From the NCBI RefSeq assembly GCF_009707325.1, contig NZ_CP046103.1:5220951-5284950 (forward strand): a stretch of 64,000 bases of DNA. Direction: 5' to 3'. The DNA is from Pseudomonas sp. IB20 (GTDB lineage Bacteria; Pseudomonadota; Gammaproteobacteria; Pseudomonadales; Pseudomonadaceae). Both the position numbers and the translations under genes were made by a program. Below the pieces are notes generated by a model. It ran no database searches and was not told the origin of the DNA. It saw only the letters and a program-made list of their open reading frames with translations. Shown piece by piece: positions 60,913 through 64,000 of the stretch (positions within the stretch are counted from its first letter, which is position 1; every line of letters begins with the position of its first letter).

Positions 60913-63900
60913 ATGTTCGATACGTTGAAAGCGATCAGCCGCCGTTTTCTCAGCCTGTTAACCACTGTGGTGAGTGCCCTGTTCGGCCAATGGCAACCGC
61001 CATCCTGGCTGCGCGCCATCGGCCATGGCCTGGCGAACCTGGGCCGCAAGGCTCGCGCTTACCCGCGTCAGGCTGGCGCTGGGGTGTTGGGGCTGGTGTT
61101 GCTGGCCGCCGCCGGCTTCTATGGCTGGCATTGGTATTCAAACCTGCCGCAGCCGCACACCGTGGGTTATTCGCTGCACAAACCTAACCTGACGGATTAC
61201 ACCCAGCAGCCGCCGGTTGTGGATAACTTGCAGGTGCGTTTCGCTGAATCCGTGGCCCCGTTGGCGGCGATTGGTAAACCGGTTACCGAAGGCATCACGC
61301 TCAAGCCCACTGTGGCGGGCGCCTGGCGCTGGTCCGACGACCGCACCTTACTGTTCGTGCCGGAAAAAGATTGGCCCATCGACACCCATTACACCCTCGA
61401 CCTGACCAAGAAAAATCTCCTGGCCGACGGCGTGCTGCTCAGCCAGTACAGCAGCCAGTTTTCTACCCAGCCGTTCCGCGCCACCCTGGCCCATAACGAG
61501 CTGTACCAAGACCCGTCCAACCCAACGCTGAAACAGCTGGTGGCGACCTTCCACTTTTCCCACCCGGTGGACGAAGACAACCTGCGTAAGCGCGTGTCCG
61601 TGACCCTCGGCAAAGGCCTGGCTTACCGTGATGCGCAGCTGCCTAACCGCCCCGAAATCACCTTCGACGACACCAAGCTCAACGCCTACGTACGCTCCGC
61701 CGCCCTGGCCACGCCGCTGGAAAGCACACCGGTCAGCGCCAAGCTCGACGAAGGCATCAAGGCCCGTGATGGCGGCAATGCCAACAACGCGCCGCTGGTG
61801 GCGGAAGTCACTGTGCCCGGTCGCTATCGCCTGACCTTTACCGGCGCCGACGTCAGTTTTGTCGACAACGAACGCGGCGAGCCGGAGCCGGTGCTGATGT
61901 TCAGCAGTTCCAGCGCCGTAGCCGATGACACCATCTCCGGTAAGGTGCAGGCTTGGCTGCTGCCGGAAAAAGCCCAGGACGACACCCGCCCCTACACCAG
62001 CAACGACATCGACGACACCCTGCTCGCCCGCAGCACCAAGGTCAACTTGACCCACGTGCCCAGCGTCGAGCCGCTGAACACCCTGCACGCCTTCAAGTTC
62101 AAGGCCCCGGCTGGCCGCGCGCTGTATGTGCGCGTGCCCGCGAACCTGGAAGCCATTGGCGGCTACCTGGCGAAAAACCCTACGGCCTCCTTGATCAGCA
62201 TGCCCGCATATCCGCGTACCTTGCAGTTCTTGTCTGACGGCGCACTGCTCAGCCTCAACGGCGAAAAACGCCTGGGCTTCATGGCCCGTGGCGTGCCCGG
62301 CGCCCACGTCGAAATCGCTCGCCTGCTGCCCAACCAGTTGCAGCACCTGGTGGACCAGAGCAGCGGCAGCTTCGCTCGGCCGAACTTCGGCAACGAATAC
62401 TTTGATCGGATGGTCGAGCGTCAGTCGCTGGATATTCCGCTGTCGTCTAATGACCCGGCGAAAACCGTTTATGACAACGTCGATCTGAGCCACTACCTCA
62501 CCGCCAACGGCGGGCGTCGCGGCATTTTCGTACTCAAGCTGAGCCCTCAGGACGACCCGGCCGAGCGCACGTTTGAATACGACCGCAGCAGCACCAGCGA
62601 TCTGCGTTTCATCGTGGTCACCGACCTCGGCATCATCGCCAAGCGCGCAAGCGACGGCAGCCATGATGTGTACGTGCAGTCGATCGGCAATGGTTCGCCG
62701 GTGGCGGATGCGCAAGTCGACATCATCGGCCGCAACGGTCTGGCGGTCAGCAGTGGCCGCACCGACGCCGAAGGCCATGTGCATTTCGCCAAGCTGGATG
62801 AATTGCGCCGTGAGAAAACGCCGCTGATGTACGTGGTCACTCGCGGCAATGACCAGTCCTTCCTGCCGATTGCCCGTCAGTCTCAGCAGCTGGATTTGTC
62901 GCGTTTCGACGTAGGCGGTTTGGAAGAAGACGGTGCGATTGATCGCCTCAGCGCGTACCTGTTTACCGACCGTGGCCTGTATCGCCCGGGCGAGACGGCG
63001 CACGTGGGCATGATCGTACGCAGTGGCAACTGGAAAGGCGCCCTGCAGGGCCTGCCGGTGGAGCTGCAAATCACCGACCCACGCGGCCTGGAGGTAATTC
63101 GCCAGCCACTGAAGTTGTCCACCAGCGGTTTTGAAACCTTTGATTTCCCCAGCAGTGAAGTCGCCCCGGCTGGCGATTACACCGCCACCTTGCAATTGAT
63201 TGGCGAGAAAAACACCCGCACCGACCTGGGCAGTGTCAGCTTCAAGGTCCGAGATTTCGAGCCGGACCGCATGAAGGTCAGCCTGAGCCTGCACGAAACG
63301 CCGGTGCCGGGCTGGATCCCACCGGACCAAGTGGTGGCTAAAGTCACCGCGATGCACCTGTTCGGCGCCCCGGCGTCCGGCCGCCGGGTCACGGCGAAGA
63401 TGTCCCTGAGCCCGACGCTCGCGGCCTTCGACCGTTATCCCGATTACCGCTTCCGCCTCAACGACTCATTGGAAGACGCCAGCACCGAAGACCTCGCCGA
63501 AACCACCGTCGATGACAACGGCCAGGCCGTGCTTGACCTCAACCTGCAACGCTTCGCCAACAGCACCTATCGCCTGCAGGTCATGACCCAGGTATTCGAG
63601 GCCGAAGGTGGCCGTAACGTAGCGGCGCAAAGTGCGCTGCTGGTGTCGTCCGCGCCGTATCTGGTGGGTGTGAAAAGTCAGGATTCGCTCTCATACGTGG
63701 CCAAGGACGCCCCGCGTCAGGTGCAGTGGCTGGCCGTCGCGCCGGACCTTACGCCAGTGGCAGTGGATGGCCTGACCAGCGAAGTGGTCGAGCACCGTTA
63801 TGTGTCGGTGCTGGTGAAACAATCCAACGGCACCTACAAGTACGAATCGCGCATCAAAAACATCAGCCAGCCGGCCTCACCGCTGACGATGACCAAGGAC

Positions 63901-64000
63901 GGCGCCAAGCAGACCCTGAACACCGGCACGCCGGGCGACTTCACCCTGCAACTCAAGGATGCCAACGGCAACCTGCTCAACCAAATCGACTACAGCGTAG
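60913..64000 (+). CDS. Alpha-2-macroglobulin-like protein, 5' part (runs off the right edge)
   Basis: The first ~1029 residues are visible. There is an N-terminal cytoplasmic stretch, one membrane helix (~56-76, GVLGLVLLAAAGFYGWHWY), then a long periplasmic part. MG-type domains are recognisable, for instance AYLFTDRGLYRPGETAHVG near 678-696, the conserved MG2 signature. Bacterial homologues guard the periplasm against proteases, often with a pbpC gene next to them. The thioester motif, if any, lies beyond the window. An open frame to the last base confirms it is partial. Confidence 0.9.
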   Translation, partial: MFDTLKAISRRFLSLLTTVVSALFGQWQPPSWLRAIGHGLANLGRKARAYPRQAGAGVLGLVLLAAAGFYGWHWYSNLPQPHTVGYSLHKPNLTDYTQQPPVVDNLQVRFAESVAPLAAIGKPVTEGITLKPTVAGAWRWSDDRTLLFVPEKDWPIDTHYTLDLTKKNLLADGVLLSQYSSQFSTQPFRATLAHNELYQDPSNPTLKQLVATFHFSHPVDEDNLRKRVSVTLGKGLAYRDAQLPNRPEITFDDTKLNAYVRSAALATPLESTPVSAKLDEGIKARDGGNANNAPLVAEVTVPGRYRLTFTGADVSFVDNERGEPEPVLMFSSSSAVADDTISGKVQAWLLPEKAQDDTRPYTSNDIDDTLLARSTKVNLTHVPSVEPLNTLHAFKFKAPAGRALYVRVPANLEAIGGYLAKNPTASLISMPAYPRTLQFLSDGALLSLNGEKRLGFMARGVPGAHVEIARLLPNQLQHLVDQSSGSFARPNFGNEYFDRMVERQSLDIPLSSNDPAKTVYDNVDLSHYLTANGGRRGIFVLKLSPQDDPAERTFEYDRSSTSDLRFIVVTDLGIIAKRASDGSHDVYVQSIGNGSPVADAQVDIIGRNGLAVSSGRTDAEGHVHFAKLDELRREKTPLMYVVTRGNDQSFLPIARQSQQLDLSRFDVGGLEEDGAIDRLSAYLFTDRGLYRPGETAHVGMIVRSGNWKGALQGLPVELQITDPRGLEVIRQPLKLSTSGFETFDFPSSEVAPAGDYTATLQLIGEKNTRTDLGSVSFKVRDFEPDRMKVSLSLHETPVPGWIPPDQVVAKVTAMHLFGAPASGRRVTAKMSLSPTLAAFDRYPDYRFRLNDSLEDASTEDLAETTVDDNGQAVLDLNLQRFANSTYRLQVMTQVFEAEGGRNVAAQSALLVSSAPYLVGVKSQDSLSYVAKDAPRQVQWLAVAPDLTPVAVDGLTSEVVEHRYVSVLVKQSNGTYKYESRIKNISQPASPLTMTKDGAKQTLNTGTPGDFTLQLKDANGNLLNQIDYSV

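Overview
The window reads as a chromosomal segment of a Pseudomonas of the fluorescens group. The basis is high G+C, dense genes with many ATGA-type overlaps, REP/REPIN repeats with the core GTGGGAGC, and neighbourhoods I recognise from Pseudomonas: pycA/pycB/pycR, the Zur zinc-starvation cluster, cls, cfaB and pdxY. I saw no tRNA, rRNA, CRISPR array, prophage or complete insertion sequence.

Layout. 0-14.5 kb: 5' part of purE with a terminator-like hairpin in its leader, a HypT-like LysR regulator divergent from aspA, an alanine/glycine symporter, a type I asparaginase, an AraC regulator, acetylpolyamine amidohydrolase plus a polyamine-binding protein, a MocR regulator, paiB with two acetyltransferases, and an autotransporter preceded by the 3' remnant of another. 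14.5-20.3 kb: two-subunit pyruvate carboxylase pycA-pycB with divergent pycR, a small PA3496-like gene and a HexR-like regulator with a perfect palindrome upstream. 20.4-31.4 kb: a PAS-GGDEF-EAL protein, uvrD, a Tim44-like protein, a SUKH-like protein, a Kef-type antiporter, a thioesterase, pdxY and a DUF3301 protein.

31.4-42.2 kb is a zinc-starvation island. Two Zur-type palindromes lie in divergent promoter regions. They face dksA2-zigA-DUF1826-cobW on one side with a small secreted protein opposite, and a cell-wall amidase on one side with a seven-gene operon opposite (folE2, a ZnuCBA-like transporter, a HisI paralogue, a gamma-carbonic anhydrase and a dihydroorotase paralogue). The amidase has an in-frame stop that removes its catalytic end. 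42.2-53.6 kb: DUF3617 protein, cls, cfaB, a bufferin-type RiPP metallophore cluster (bufA-bufB-bufC), then an operon of three SPFH (HflK/HflC-like) proteins and a heavy-metal P-type ATPase. One SPFH protein has a histidine-rich tail, and a degenerate Zur-like palindrome lies just upstream of the operon. This SPFH/ATPase unit is my best candidate for an undescribed system.

53.8-59.5 kb is a six-gene block that looks like a private phospholipid pathway: acyltransferase, CDP-diacylglycerol synthase, CDP-alcohol phosphatidyltransferase, PAP2/dual-specificity phosphatase, hydrolase/methyltransferase and a small membrane protein. The window ends with an Lrp-type regulator, a LysE exporter and the 5' part of an alpha-2-macroglobulin-like gene.

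Three perfect or near-perfect short tandem duplications (149, 81 and 44 bp) occur in this one window; one creates a chimeric mini-gene between pycA and pycB. They may be real recent duplications or assembly artefacts.
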